Positions 1 through 8,641 of a stretch of 64,000 bases of DNA are shown here, in pieces. Numbering within the stretch: the first letter of the stretch is position 1; each line of letters begins with the position of its first letter. A model generated the notes under the pieces. That model worked only from the letters and a program-made list of their open reading frames with translations, was not told the DNA's origin and made no database searches. The stretch spans positions 1-64,000 of the forward strand of contig CAKZON010000069.1 of assembly GCA_937136425.1 (NCBI GenBank), in the 5' to 3' direction. This DNA comes from an uncultured Crocinitomix sp. Its GTDB lineage: Bacteria; Bacteroidota; Bacteroidia; Flavobacteriales_D; Crocinitomicaceae. The translations under genes and the position numbers were made by a program.

Positions 1-1
1 A

Positions 2-1015
2 CACTTACTGCAAAATAGCGAGCAATCCGCGGAGTGGCTTCGCTTAACTAAATTAACCGAAACCTTTATCTGGAGCTTTCAACCTTTCAACGATGAAGAT
101 CAACAACAGCAACAACGTATTTATCAACTAATACCGCAGTTACAGGCTGAGCTGCAAGCGGCCACCACTAGTTTGGCTCATCACCCTGAAGAACTGCAGC
201 AGCAATTGACCGTTATTGAAAATCAGCATTTGCATGTTTTAAAATCTGAACCGCTTAGCTATCAGTCGTTCTCGTTAATTGATGATAATGACCCTTTATT
301 ATCACAAACCACAACCATCAGTAGCGGCCTACTCAAGCAGGTTACCCGCCTGGGTGAAGGGCAGTGGTTTTTACACCAGCAACACAACCAGCGCATCAAA
401 TTAATTTTAAAACTTGATGATGCTCAACAATTATTATTTATTTATCGCAGTGGTATAAAAGCTGGCCAATACAGTTTTGAGCAGTTTGCTTACATGCTGT
501 CTTCACAACAAATACTGCCGCTTATTCAAAGCGAGCCTTTAAGTAAATTTGCCAATCATTTAGTTCAAAAACTCGAACAGCACCGGCTACAAAAAATTGA
601 AAATCAACAAATTGAATTAAAAAAAATTACCGCTAAAAATCTCTATGAAGAACACGCAAGGGTAAAGTTTCATGGTAAACTAGAAAATGATGGTTTTACA
701 ATTTCACCAAAAAACAAGTACCGCAATTTTTGGCGGCCGACTATAGAGGGGACTTATAATAATGACGATAAAAGCATTCGTGTTAAGCTAGGTGTCCCAA
801 AGCGCGGGTTTATTATATTAGGCGTGTGGCTCTTAATGGTTGGAGTCGGTATTTTAACTTCAGATGCTGAAAATAAATGGTTTTTTGCAACTCTTTCATT
901 AGTTATTATAACTATTTTTTGGTATTTGAGCGGTATGCTATTTTATAGCATAGACATTAAAAAAACGAAAAACGCAATTGCTGATTTGAAGAACTTAGCA
1001 GAACAAACTACTTAA
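2..1015 (+). CDS. 5'-truncated fused frame: DUF1631-like C-terminus joined to a Bacteroidota two-TM protein
   Basis: The frame is open from the window edge with no good start; a TTG at 173 is internal. The upstream part (about 2-585) reads like the C-terminus of gammaproteobacterial DUF1631 proteins: a WLRLTKL...FIWSFQP segment, a Q..IYQLIPQLQAEL segment, and a PilZ-like stretch around GEGQWFLHQQ...KLILKL...LLFIYRSGIKA. It is Gln-rich and less AT-rich than the rest of the window. From about 640 the codon use becomes A-rich and the protein resembles small Bacteroidota proteins with a conserved YRNFWRPTIEGT motif followed by two membrane helices (GFIILGVWLLMVGVGIL and a second near residue 240 counted from the TTG). 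The two halves are not known to me as a natural fusion. The A-rich stretch at about 590-635 is the likely join. An assembly chimera is more likely than a real fusion gene. Confidence 0.6.
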   Translation, partial: HLLQNSEQSAEWLRLTKLTETFIWSFQPFNDEDQQQQQRIYQLIPQLQAELQAATTSLAHHPEELQQQLTVIENQHLHVLKSEPLSYQSFSLIDDNDPLLSQTTTISSGLLKQVTRLGEGQWFLHQQHNQRIKLILKLDDAQQLLFIYRSGIKAGQYSFEQFAYMLSSQQILPLIQSEPLSKFANHLVQKLEQHRLQKIENQQIELKKITAKNLYEEHARVKFHGKLENDGFTISPKNKYRNFWRPTIEGTYNNDDKSIRVKLGVPKRGFIILGVWLLMVGVGILTSDAENKWFFATLSLVIITIFWYLSGMLFYSIDIKKTKNAIADLKNLAEQTT

Positions 1016-1074
1016 AAGTATACTTTAAATTCTGTATCTATATTAAGCTGTGTGGTTATAGTTTTACGTATCTT

Positions 1075-1161
1075 ATGAAACCAATTCTAATTTGCTCATT
1101 ATTAATTGTAATAACTGTTTTTTTATTTACAAATTGGTATTTAATTAATAAGACAAAGTAA
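1075..1161 (+). CDS. possible 28-aa hydrophobic small protein
   Basis: An ATG-started 28-codon frame fills the gap between the fused frame and the MORN-like gene. It encodes almost a single membrane helix (MKPILICSLLIVITVFLF then TNWYLINKTK). It ends seven bases before the next ATG, so it could be a small membrane protein of the same transcript or the signal-anchor remnant of a longer gene. There is no homology I recognise; the support is only the hydrophobic pattern and spacing. Confidence 0.3.
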   Translation: MKPILICSLLIVITVFLFTNWYLINKTK

Positions 1162-1168
1162 AGCGGCT

Positions 1169-1555
1169 ATGCAATATCTTAAAATATACACCTTTCTTCT
1201 ATTCATTATTCCTTCTTTAATTGGATCTGCACAAATCAATAAGGAAGACATTCCGCCAAGTTTTAAATTGTACAAATACTATCCAGACTCTTCTTTAAAA
1301 GCGATTTACGAAACTAAAAATAATATGCTTCACGGATATTCTATTGAGTTTGACAGCAACGGTAAACCCGCGGCAATTGGCAAATACAAAAACAACATCA
1401 AAAAAGGAAAATGGCACTATTCGGATTGGACCATCATTCATTATAAAAAAACAACCCATGAAGTATATACTCCTCCCTATTGCGGAATAGGAGATTTACC
1501 CCGAATGAAAAAATTTTATAAATTGGTTGACAAACACCTAAATCATAAAAAATGA
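1169..1555 (+). CDS. secreted MORN/YwqK-like repeat protein, 128 aa
   Basis: The N-terminus is a signal peptide (hydrophobic residues about 5-20, cleavage near GSAQ). The central part, LHGYSIEFDSNGKPAAIG followed by YKNNIKKGKW, is one to two copies of the MORN-like repeat found in Bacteroidota YwqK-type exported proteins, usually written G.w..yy.nGk....g.y..g...G.W. Such repeats form small beta-hairpin arrays; no enzymatic activity is suggested. The gene lies eight bases before the GldM-C-like gene on the same strand, so the two are probably cotranscribed. A second MORN-like exported protein lies at 45178-45972. Confidence 0.6.
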   Translation: MQYLKIYTFLLFIIPSLIGSAQINKEDIPPSFKLYKYYPDSSLKAIYETKNNMLHGYSIEFDSNGKPAAIGKYKNNIKKGKWHYSDWTIIHYKKTTHEVYTPPYCGIGDLPRMKKFYKLVDKHLNHKK

Positions 1556-1562
1556 TTGATTA

Positions 1563-2282
1563 ATGAGAAATTTTGCCCCGATTATATATCTCATGTTTTG
1601 TATTACGTTCTTTACTAAATGTCATCAAACTAAAACAATTGCACCTACTATAGATTCGCAAATAGCATATATAACCATGGACAATACACAGGTGTTATAT
1701 CATGGTTACAGCAGTTTATTTGAATACGGCGCCATTTGCCCAAATGAATGCAAACCATATATTGAAGCAGAAGGTGGTTCTATTGCTCCAAATATTGCAC
1801 ATCATTCAAACAAAGCGATACTCAAAGCAGATTCTTTAGCCGAAAAAGTGACTTTAAAAATGTATTGCGTATGCAACACGGACAGCACCCTTGTTTTATC
1901 CAAGCAATATCCAGTAATGGACATACCGCATCCAGCAATTTATTATGGAGGTGTTCCGCTAACCGACTACACGATTTATAACGATACAGTTACCTTTAAT
2001 ACTGATGGCATTCGAGCAAGCTATGCACATGTTCCGGGTTTAATTAGCACTGCAGCTCATATTTATGATTGCTCTTATACTTACAAAGGCAAGGATTATC
2101 GCTTAAATGGAATTAGAAGAACTTTTCATGCTTCAATTATGCAAGAAATGAAAGCTGGCGAAACCATTCAATTTAATTACATTAAAATGCGCTATGCTGA
2201 CGGCAGAACAGTAACAATACAACTAAAACGGGAAATTATTAAAGTCACTACTATAGTTGACAATCAATTTATATTGAGGTAA
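1563..2282 (+). CDS. exported GldM C-terminal-like protein, probable lipoprotein, 239 aa
   Basis: An N-terminal hydrophobic segment is followed by FFTKC, so Cys20 could be lipidated although the lipobox is imperfect. The body resembles the C-terminal beta-domains of the T9SS/gliding motor protein GldM: a TQVLYHGYSSLFEYGA segment (compare the N.lY.G..N.i.i.v pattern), an EAEGGSIAP turn, and a PHPAIYYGGVPLTDY segment like GldM's P.P....g.. linker, ending in a two-strand KxxxG-type domain. The membrane-spanning N-terminus of GldM is absent. Freestanding GldM-C-like proteins occur in Bacteroidota outside the gldKLMN locus, with unknown role. It follows the MORN-like gene at a seven-base gap. Confidence 0.55.
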   Translation: MRNFAPIIYLMFCITFFTKCHQTKTIAPTIDSQIAYITMDNTQVLYHGYSSLFEYGAICPNECKPYIEAEGGSIAPNIAHHSNKAILKADSLAEKVTLKMYCVCNTDSTLVLSKQYPVMDIPHPAIYYGGVPLTDYTIYNDTVTFNTDGIRASYAHVPGLISTAAHIYDCSYTYKGKDYRLNGIRRTFHASIMQEMKAGETIQFNYIKMRYADGRTVTIQLKREIIKVTTIVDNQFILR

Positions 2283-2307
2283 AACTGCCCCCTTTTATAC
2301 CAAACGG

Positions 2308-3915
2308 ATGAAATACATTTTTTACATCATTCTATTTTTATCTGCTTATAATTCAAAAGCACAATTAAGAGATAATAAACTTAGTTTTTCACATACTTCA
2401 GGGTTCTATACAAGAAATTTTGCTTTAAAAATATCTTCCGAAAATAATGACACAATTAGATTCACTTCAAATGGGGGTATTCCAACCTACTATTCACCAA
2501 TATTCTTAGACAGCATACCAATAAGTATATTATCTTACATTCCTGACTCCTTAGTCAACATTAAAACTAGCCCCAGAAACTGTCAGGGGCACACAAACAA
2601 ATACAAGGCAAACATTTTGCGATTTGCCACGTTTAAAAATGGCATACAAACGTCCCCTATATACAATCAAAGTTATTTCGTAGGGAACGCAAAGCAAAAA
2701 CGATATCGTAATGTGCCTTTAATATCTTTAATAACAGACGCAAATAATTTTTTCAATAATGATACTGGAATATATGTTCCTGGTATTCATCACAAACAGA
2801 ATAGTAACTCAGGCAATTACGCTCAAAAAGGCAAAAAATGGGAACGACCTGTCCATCTTCAATTTTTCAATGCTGAAGGAGAACTACAATTTGGACAAGA
2901 TTTGGGCGCCAGAATTCACGGAAGAATTAGACGAATTCCTCAAAAATCAATAAGATTATGTGCCCGAAAAAAATACGGGAAAGGAACTATAAACTATCCT
3001 TTTTTTGATTCTCAAGATAATTCAAAATTCAAAAAAATAATTTTAAGAAACAGCATGGGATGTTGGCAAAAAACACTTTTTAAGGATCAACTAACATCAT
3101 TTCTTTGTCAAGATTTAAACTTTGAAATTGCTGCAAGCCAACCTGTAATTGTTTTTTTAAATGGAGAATATTGGGGAATACATGTAATCCGTGAATATTT
3201 TAACGACGACTATTTTTCCAACAAATTCCTTGTCCCAAAAGATTCTGTTAATCTTGTTAAACACGATTATGGCATTTCAGCTGCAAGCAATTCAAAACGT
3301 GATATTGAAGAAGGGAATGGTGAAGGATTGAAAGATCTTTACAGCTTCTTAGCTAATACCGACCTAACGGAAAATTCAAATTATATTGCAATGCAAAAGC
3401 GAATTGATATTAATAGTGTTATCGATTATTACTGTGCAGAAATTTTCTTCAATAACAAAGATTGGCCCAATAACAATAATGTGCTTTGGAGTATAGGTAG
3501 ATATGGTCAATGGAGACAGATTTTTTCAGATTTAGACGCAGGATGGTTGAATCCAGAAAAAAACACTTTGTCTTTCTTATTATCGTCAAATTCAAGTGCA
3601 ACATATCTATTTCGTAAATTAATGACGTCACCAGAATTCCAAATTCAATTCTCAAAAAGAATGGCCTGTTTATTGAGTAATGAATTTAATCAAGAAAACA
3701 TCTTAGATGCTATAGACAAATACGAAACACTCTATGATCCTATTATCCAAGAACATATATATAGATGGGAAATTCCAGGGTCAATCAATCAATGGAAAAA
3801 TAAAATTGCCTTATTAAGGTCATTCGCAAAAAATCGCTCAACCTACATAATTAAAGATTTTAAAGAAAAGTTTGGATCAAGTTTTGACATTGATCCGGAC
3901 AACTGTTATAAATAA
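2308..3915 (+). CDS. secreted CotH kinase family protein, 535 aa
   Basis: A signal peptide (residues 1-18, ending NSKA-Q) is followed by a chitobiase/FN3-like N-terminal domain (SHTSGFYTRNFALKIS, then TIRFTSNGGIPT), the usual companion of secreted CotH proteins. The CotH domain follows: a LGARIHGRIRR...PQKSIRLCARKKYG segment, NGEYWGIHVIREY, the WPNNNNVLW motif, and IFSDLDAGW with the Asp408-Leu-Asp410 pair at the metal/ATP site. Spore-coat CotH is an atypical protein kinase; substrates of Bacteroidota secreted forms are unknown. No T9SS sorting domain is visible at the C-terminus. It lies 25 bases downstream of the GldM-like gene. Confidence 0.85.
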   Translation: MKYIFYIILFLSAYNSKAQLRDNKLSFSHTSGFYTRNFALKISSENNDTIRFTSNGGIPTYYSPIFLDSIPISILSYIPDSLVNIKTSPRNCQGHTNKYKANILRFATFKNGIQTSPIYNQSYFVGNAKQKRYRNVPLISLITDANNFFNNDTGIYVPGIHHKQNSNSGNYAQKGKKWERPVHLQFFNAEGELQFGQDLGARIHGRIRRIPQKSIRLCARKKYGKGTINYPFFDSQDNSKFKKIILRNSMGCWQKTLFKDQLTSFLCQDLNFEIAASQPVIVFLNGEYWGIHVIREYFNDDYFSNKFLVPKDSVNLVKHDYGISAASNSKRDIEEGNGEGLKDLYSFLANTDLTENSNYIAMQKRIDINSVIDYYCAEIFFNNKDWPNNNNVLWSIGRYGQWRQIFSDLDAGWLNPEKNTLSFLLSSNSSATYLFRKLMTSPEFQIQFSKRMACLLSNEFNQENILDAIDKYETLYDPIIQEHIYRWEIPGSINQWKNKIALLRSFAKNRSTYIIKDFKEKFGSSFDIDPDNCYK

Positions 3916-3946
3916 AGTTATTTGAACAACTAAAAACCACTTTATC

Positions 3947-4489
3947 ATGGACAAAGCACTACAAACTATGATTGATAATATGCCAACTAAAACGGGCAAA
4001 TCATTAGATGAATGGAAAGTAATTTTAAAAGATAAAGCATTTAAAAAACACGGGCAAGCTGTCAATTTTTTAAAACAAGAACATAATGTTACCCATGGTT
4101 TTGCCAATACAATTGTTACCTTGTCTAAAGAAGAAAACAAATCTGAAGATGATTTAGTTGGTGCACAGTATAATGGTAAAGAAGCTTTACGCCCAATTTA
4201 TGAAGAACTGCTTGCCTTCTGCTCAAACTTAGGCAACGACATCACTATAACGCCAAAAAAGGGATCCGTTAGTGTTATTAGAAAAAGACAATTTGCTTTA
4301 ATTAAACCTGCAACTAAAACCAGAATTGATTTAGGACTTAAAATAAAAGACAAACCTACTGGTAATCGTCTAGAAAATTCTGGACCATTTGGCACAATGT
4401 GCACGCACAGAGTGAAACTTACAACTACCGAAGATGTAGATGACGAATTGAAAGCCTGGTTAAAAGAGGCTTATGAAAAAAGCATTTAA
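3947..4489 (+). CDS. DUF4287 and DUF5655 domain protein, 180 aa
   Basis: The N-terminal ~60 residues match DUF4287 (DNMPTKTGKSLDEWKVIL, then KHGQAVNFLKQEHNVTHG). The C-terminal half matches DUF5655 (LRPIYEELLAFCSNLGNDIT, KKGSVSVIRKRQFALIKPA, TKTRIDLGLKIK). This two-domain arrangement is common in Bacteroidota and actinobacteria. It is a soluble protein without a signal peptide; DUF5655 is thought to be a small nucleic-acid- or ligand-binding fold, but no function is established. It has its own start 31 bases after cotH-like and ends seven bases before the stop of the opposing T9SS gene. Confidence 0.85.
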   Translation: MDKALQTMIDNMPTKTGKSLDEWKVILKDKAFKKHGQAVNFLKQEHNVTHGFANTIVTLSKEENKSEDDLVGAQYNGKEALRPIYEELLAFCSNLGNDITITPKKGSVSVIRKRQFALIKPATKTRIDLGLKIKDKPTGNRLENSGPFGTMCTHRVKLTTTEDVDDELKAWLKEAYEKSI

Positions 4490-4496
4490 CGCCAAC

Positions 4497-7400
4497 TTAT
4501 TCAACCACTAATCGTATCGTTTCTATTTGGCTTCCGTCAGCACCTAACACTTGCAGTAAATACACACCTTGAGGTAGCTCTTCTTTCTCTACTTTCAATT
4601 GGTTTCCTGTAAGTGTTGCATAACTGCGCACTTGCTTTCCTTGTAAATCAAGAATCACAGCAAATTCATCCGCTTCAAAATTTCGGTTAAATTGTACGAT
4701 TGTATAATCAGAAAATGGATTTGGATAAACTGTAATTGAATTACTATTCCATTCTTCATTCCCTAAACAATCTACAACCGAGATGCTTACCGAATCAATT
4801 ACAGTACATTCATTATCATCCTCAAAAGTATAATATACCATATAGTCTCCTAAACCGCTAATTGCTGGATCAAATGTATCTCCATCAACCCCTGTCCCAT
4901 CAAATGTTCCACCAGCAGGTTCAGCAGTTAAAGCAATACTTGCCTCATCCATACAAAGCAAATCATCTGTCAATTCATTAATCGTAACTTCAGTAATATC
5001 ATACAATACTATTTCTTGAAAGACAATTGAATCACAACCATGTTCTGCAGTCTCTAGGGTTTGAGAATATGTTCCGGCTTCTGTTTGAACTTCTCCAAAT
5101 ACCTCAATACTTTCACCGGCACAAATTGAAATTAACGGTAATGTTGTTGGTTCAATTTCTGCTAAAGGTGTTATTTCTTGAATTACTGTTGAATCACAAC
5201 CATGCTCAGTCAAAAAGGTTTCGGTATATGTTCCGGCCTCAGTTTGATAAGTTCCAAAAACTTCAACACTATCACCAAAACAAAACGGAATTATAGGTAA
5301 TTCACTAGGCTCAATTTCACTTAATACAGTCACTGCAAAAAGTTCATTTGCAGTACAAAAACCTGTTGATGCCGTAACTAACACTTCAACGACTCCTGGA
5401 TCAAGTTCTAAATAGGCAAAATCATCTCCTTCCATCACTTCACCGTCAACCGTCCAAGTAAATGCGGTAGTTGATGGAACTTCAAAGCCATCTGTTGTGC
5501 CAACTATTGAATCGCCATTGCATATATGCAAAGGCATTGAAACATTGTTTAAAATAGTATCACAATCATAAAGCGTGTGTAATGTTGTATTTGTTTCAAC
5601 ATATGGATTGGCATCAAAATAAATATACGCTGTATTTTCAAATGGTGTTCCTGCTGGCAAATCTTCATCCATATAAATTCGATACTTTACAAAGCCTTGA
5701 CTTCCTACAAAATCAGTAGTTGAATCTGGAAGCTCAATATTCTCAAATAAAAATTCTGGTTGACCATATATATTTATGCTCCAGTCCATTTCATGGCTTC
5801 TAGCTAATACCTCAAGTGTTTCAATATTGAAATTTTCATGAATAGGATCAACAATTCGTACTGTAAACGCCGTGTCTGAACCTGTATTCTGGAATCGGAC
5901 GGTATAATCCATATAAGTTTCATCAACAGAAATATAGCCTGGTTCGTCTACCCCAATCGGAAAACCAACCTTATCGTTTGGATCATAAGCGCAAACTATA
6001 ATTTGCACTAAGCTGTCATTTGCGGCATAAACTTCTGTTCCACCATCATCTATAACAGTTGTTGTAAGATAGCTTGTTACGGCTTCTCCTTCGCTTAAAA
6101 AATCAGGCATTGCTACTTGCGCAGTAAAAATATAATTATCATACCAAACCAAAGTGTCATATGACCAATAGACCTTTTGTGCAACAACTGAATCAGGAGT
6201 TACGGCGCTTGACACATAGCTAATGCTATCATCAAGTTCCAACATTATAATACCTCCGGGGCGAGTAGTTCCATAATTATCAATATTAATCCAATAGTTA
6301 ATCGTGTCGTTACAGCGCGGAAATGCACCAATTAAATCAGTTTCAATTGAATCAATATCAACCGTAGGATAAATTCCGAAATCAAGATCTTCATGTGGAG
6401 TAACTCCATCAATTAATACGGTATAATCTGCATCTGGTGTTGAAATTTCCCAATTTTCAGGCAAAACTGGTGCGTAGGTATAGGTAATGTCAGCCTCTGT
6501 GGGAAAACCAATAAAATAATCCCCACTTGGGTTCACGTAATAAGTTTCCTCATCTGGATCACTTTCGAATGCTGGAAAATCTACTCCCACTTCATCATCA
6601 TCCCAAACTCCATTTTCATTAAGATCAGCATAAATTTTTCCTGATGCATTAAATTCACTTATGAATAAATTTTGGTATTCCATAAAGTAGAAATAATCCT
6701 GCACTGTTTCTCCATAAACTTCTAAATCACCATCTGCGTCAAAATCATAAAGATGAACAGATGTAAGAGCATCCAACCAACCAGTATCCTCCCATATATC
6801 TACAGGTAATTCCTCTCCTTCTTCAAATGTACCATCTCCGTTACCTCTGATCCATTTATGCTGACTATGCGTGAATAATCCCACTATATCTAAATCTCCA
6901 TCAAGATCCATATCACCAACAGCAACTCCTCCGCCACTAGACTCCATAAAATCATATTCATCTCCTAATGCCTCACCCGTATTTTCATAGTACTTCAGTC
7001 CATAATACTCATATCCAAATCCTAATATCCAATCTTCATCTCCATCACCATCCATATCTGCAAATGCTGCAATATTCGGTTTTTGTAATAAAGCTTCCAA
7101 AATCAAAATTGGTTCAGCATAACTTCCTCCGCCCAAATTCTCCAAATAGCTTAAATCAGGCATTCCGTCCTGAGTTCCCATCAATAAGTCCCGATCTCCA
7201 TCATTATCAAAGTCTGTATTATAAATACGGTAATAATTAATGGCATCATCATGAATAATTTCTTCCGGACCAAATGTAGCGTCTGGATTTCCAGGTATTC
7301 TAAATACACCATCTCCCATCATTGAATAAATTAAATCAAAATCTCCGTCAATATCATCATCCAAAAAATAATACGTTATCTCCCACCCATCAATAATTGT

Positions 7401-7769
7401 AATTACGTGCGGTGTAAAAGTGCCATCCGTGTTATTTTCAAACCAACTTATACGATCTGTTCCATCTTCATAATAAGCGGTAAAGTCCATATATCCATCT
7501 CCATTAATATCCAATGCTTCGATCCCGAAATGTCCTGTAATATCTTCAACAATATAATTAGCGTCACCAAATTCTTCACCTCCTTCGTTTTCATACCAGA
7601 CAATGTCATAATAACCAACTACAACTAAATCATAATCGCCGTCATTGTCTATATCCATCATTTCATGGTCAGCAGGTGTAATAATTTTCATGAGTGTATC
7701 ACCCACTATTTGAGAATAACTTATGGATGCGAATTGTAATAATGCGAATGCAAGTAATAATGATTTCAT
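4497..7769 (-). CDS. T9SS type A cargo with FG-GAP/VCBS-like repeats, 1090 aa
   Basis: A signal peptide (residues 1-19, SISYSQ) is followed by about 350 residues of FG-GAP/VCBS-like repeats with at least seven Ca-binding Asp loops (DIDNDGDYD, DINGDGYMD, DDDIDGDFD, DFDNDGDRD, DMDGDGDED, DMDLDGDLD, DFDADGDLE), probably a beta-propeller. A SdrD-B-like segment (ADLNENGVWDDDE), a YDPNDK domain (DUF7619-like) with QNTGSDTAFTVRIVDP, and two CxGDSVEVFGTYQTEAGTYT-type repeats follow. The last ~75 residues are a T9SS sorting domain starting at ITVYPNPFSDYTIVQFN and ending TIRLVVE. It should be exported through the outer membrane by T9SS. It stands alone between convergent and same-strand neighbours; no enzymatic motif was seen, so it is likely an adhesin. 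Confidence 0.85.
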   Translation of the reverse strand: MKSLLLAFALLQFASISYSQIVGDTLMKIITPADHEMMDIDNDGDYDLVVVGYYDIVWYENEGGEEFGDANYIVEDITGHFGIEALDINGDGYMDFTAYYEDGTDRISWFENNTDGTFTPHVITIIDGWEITYYFLDDDIDGDFDLIYSMMGDGVFRIPGNPDATFGPEEIIHDDAINYYRIYNTDFDNDGDRDLLMGTQDGMPDLSYLENLGGGSYAEPILILEALLQKPNIAAFADMDGDGDEDWILGFGYEYYGLKYYENTGEALGDEYDFMESSGGGVAVGDMDLDGDLDIVGLFTHSQHKWIRGNGDGTFEEGEELPVDIWEDTGWLDALTSVHLYDFDADGDLEVYGETVQDYFYFMEYQNLFISEFNASGKIYADLNENGVWDDDEVGVDFPAFESDPDEETYYVNPSGDYFIGFPTEADITYTYAPVLPENWEISTPDADYTVLIDGVTPHEDLDFGIYPTVDIDSIETDLIGAFPRCNDTINYWINIDNYGTTRPGGIIMLELDDSISYVSSAVTPDSVVAQKVYWSYDTLVWYDNYIFTAQVAMPDFLSEGEAVTSYLTTTVIDDGGTEVYAANDSLVQIIVCAYDPNDKVGFPIGVDEPGYISVDETYMDYTVRFQNTGSDTAFTVRIVDPIHENFNIETLEVLARSHEMDWSINIYGQPEFLFENIELPDSTTDFVGSQGFVKYRIYMDEDLPAGTPFENTAYIYFDANPYVETNTTLHTLYDCDTILNNVSMPLHICNGDSIVGTTDGFEVPSTTAFTWTVDGEVMEGDDFAYLELDPGVVEVLVTASTGFCTANELFAVTVLSEIEPSELPIIPFCFGDSVEVFGTYQTEAGTYTETFLTEHGCDSTVIQEITPLAEIEPTTLPLISICAGESIEVFGEVQTEAGTYSQTLETAEHGCDSIVFQEIVLYDITEVTINELTDDLLCMDEASIALTAEPAGGTFDGTGVDGDTFDPAISGLGDYMVYYTFEDDNECTVIDSVSISVVDCLGNEEWNSNSITVYPNPFSDYTIVQFNRNFEADEFAVILDLQGKQVRSYATLTGNQLKVEKEELPQGVYLLQVLGADGSQIETIRLVVE

Positions 7770-7906
7770 AGTATGTCAGGTTAATTAAAAGTCTTGAATA
7801 CATAATATCGCGAAAAAACACGACATACTTCGCATAGATTTTAGGAATAGTCAGATTTATTTGACGAACAGTCTTATTGGATAGACTAAAACTGTTTTAT
7901 GGCCAT

Positions 7907-8641
7907 TTAATGCAACCCTAATAAGGTCATAGATTCTTTAGAAGCTTGTTGTTCAGCCTCTTTCTTAGATGTGCCTTTACCCATACCCCACTCTTTGTTA
8001 TTGATGATAACAACAGATGTGTAAATGAAATTGTTTTCTTTTGAGGCGGCATCTTTTATTTCAAACGAAATGGCAAACTTATTTTTTTGTCCCCAAATTA
8101 GAAGCAAGCTTTTAAAGTCCATTTCTTGCGAAAGCACTTCTTTAAAATCTATAAATCTCTTTAAAATATAGGTTTCAAAACTAACCTTAGTCGTTTCAAA
8201 ATTTGAATCTAAATAAATAGCACCAATTAATGCTTCTAGTGCATTTCCCTCAATAGTTGAAATTCGAATTGAGCGGCCTTTTCGATAGCGAATATATTCA
8301 GCCAATTTAATTTCCCCTCCAATATATGAGAGCATTTTTCTATTCACTATTTTGGACTTTACTTTCGTCAAATACCCCTCATCTTCTTTTGGAAAGTGCT
8401 CATATAAATATTGCGCAACAATTAAATCAATAACAGTGTCTCCTAGGTATTCGAGGCGCTCATTGCTATTTACATTTTCACGTGTATTGCTATATGATTT
8501 GTGAGTAAGGGCATCCACAAACAAGTCCATGTTTTTAATTCTATAGCCAAATTTATTGGCAATATATTCTACAATCCGTTGTTCGGATGGTTCCCTTTTC
8601 TTGGAAAAAAAAAGTCTAAATCGTGCGCGATTAGCCTTCAT
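7907..8641 (-). CDS. rnc: ribonuclease III, 244 aa
   Basis: This double-strand-specific endoribonuclease processes rRNA and mRNA. The signature NERLEYLGD (residues 60-68) carries the Glu and Asp metal ligands. The second catalytic helix reads EGNALEALIGAIYLD (131-145); Glu136... wait-free reading places the conserved Glu in LEALIG, while the position equivalent to E. coli Asp114 is Asn133, which I recall as usual for Bacteroidota. The C-terminal ~70 residues are a double-stranded RNA-binding domain (NNKEWGMGKGTSKKEAEQQA). The start codon lies inside the 3' end of fabF (11-base overlap), indicating translational coupling in the acpP-fabF-rnc operon. Confidence 0.95.
   Translation of the reverse strand: MKANRARFRLFFSKKREPSEQRIVEYIANKFGYRIKNMDLFVDALTHKSYSNTRENVNSNERLEYLGDTVIDLIVAQYLYEHFPKEDEGYLTKVKSKIVNRKMLSYIGGEIKLAEYIRYRKGRSIRISTIEGNALEALIGAIYLDSNFETTKVSFETYILKRFIDFKEVLSQEMDFKSLLLIWGQKNKFAISFEIKDAASKENNFIYTSVVIINNKEWGMGKGTSKKEAEQQASKESMTLLGLH

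Noticed and set aside
1016-1030. AAAGTATACTTT palindrome after the chimeric frame
   Set aside because: AT-rich with no loop; too weak as a terminator and no reason to call an operator.
7870-7887. AGTCT/AGACT hairpin after rnc
   Set aside because: Only a five-base stem without a T-tract on the rnc strand.
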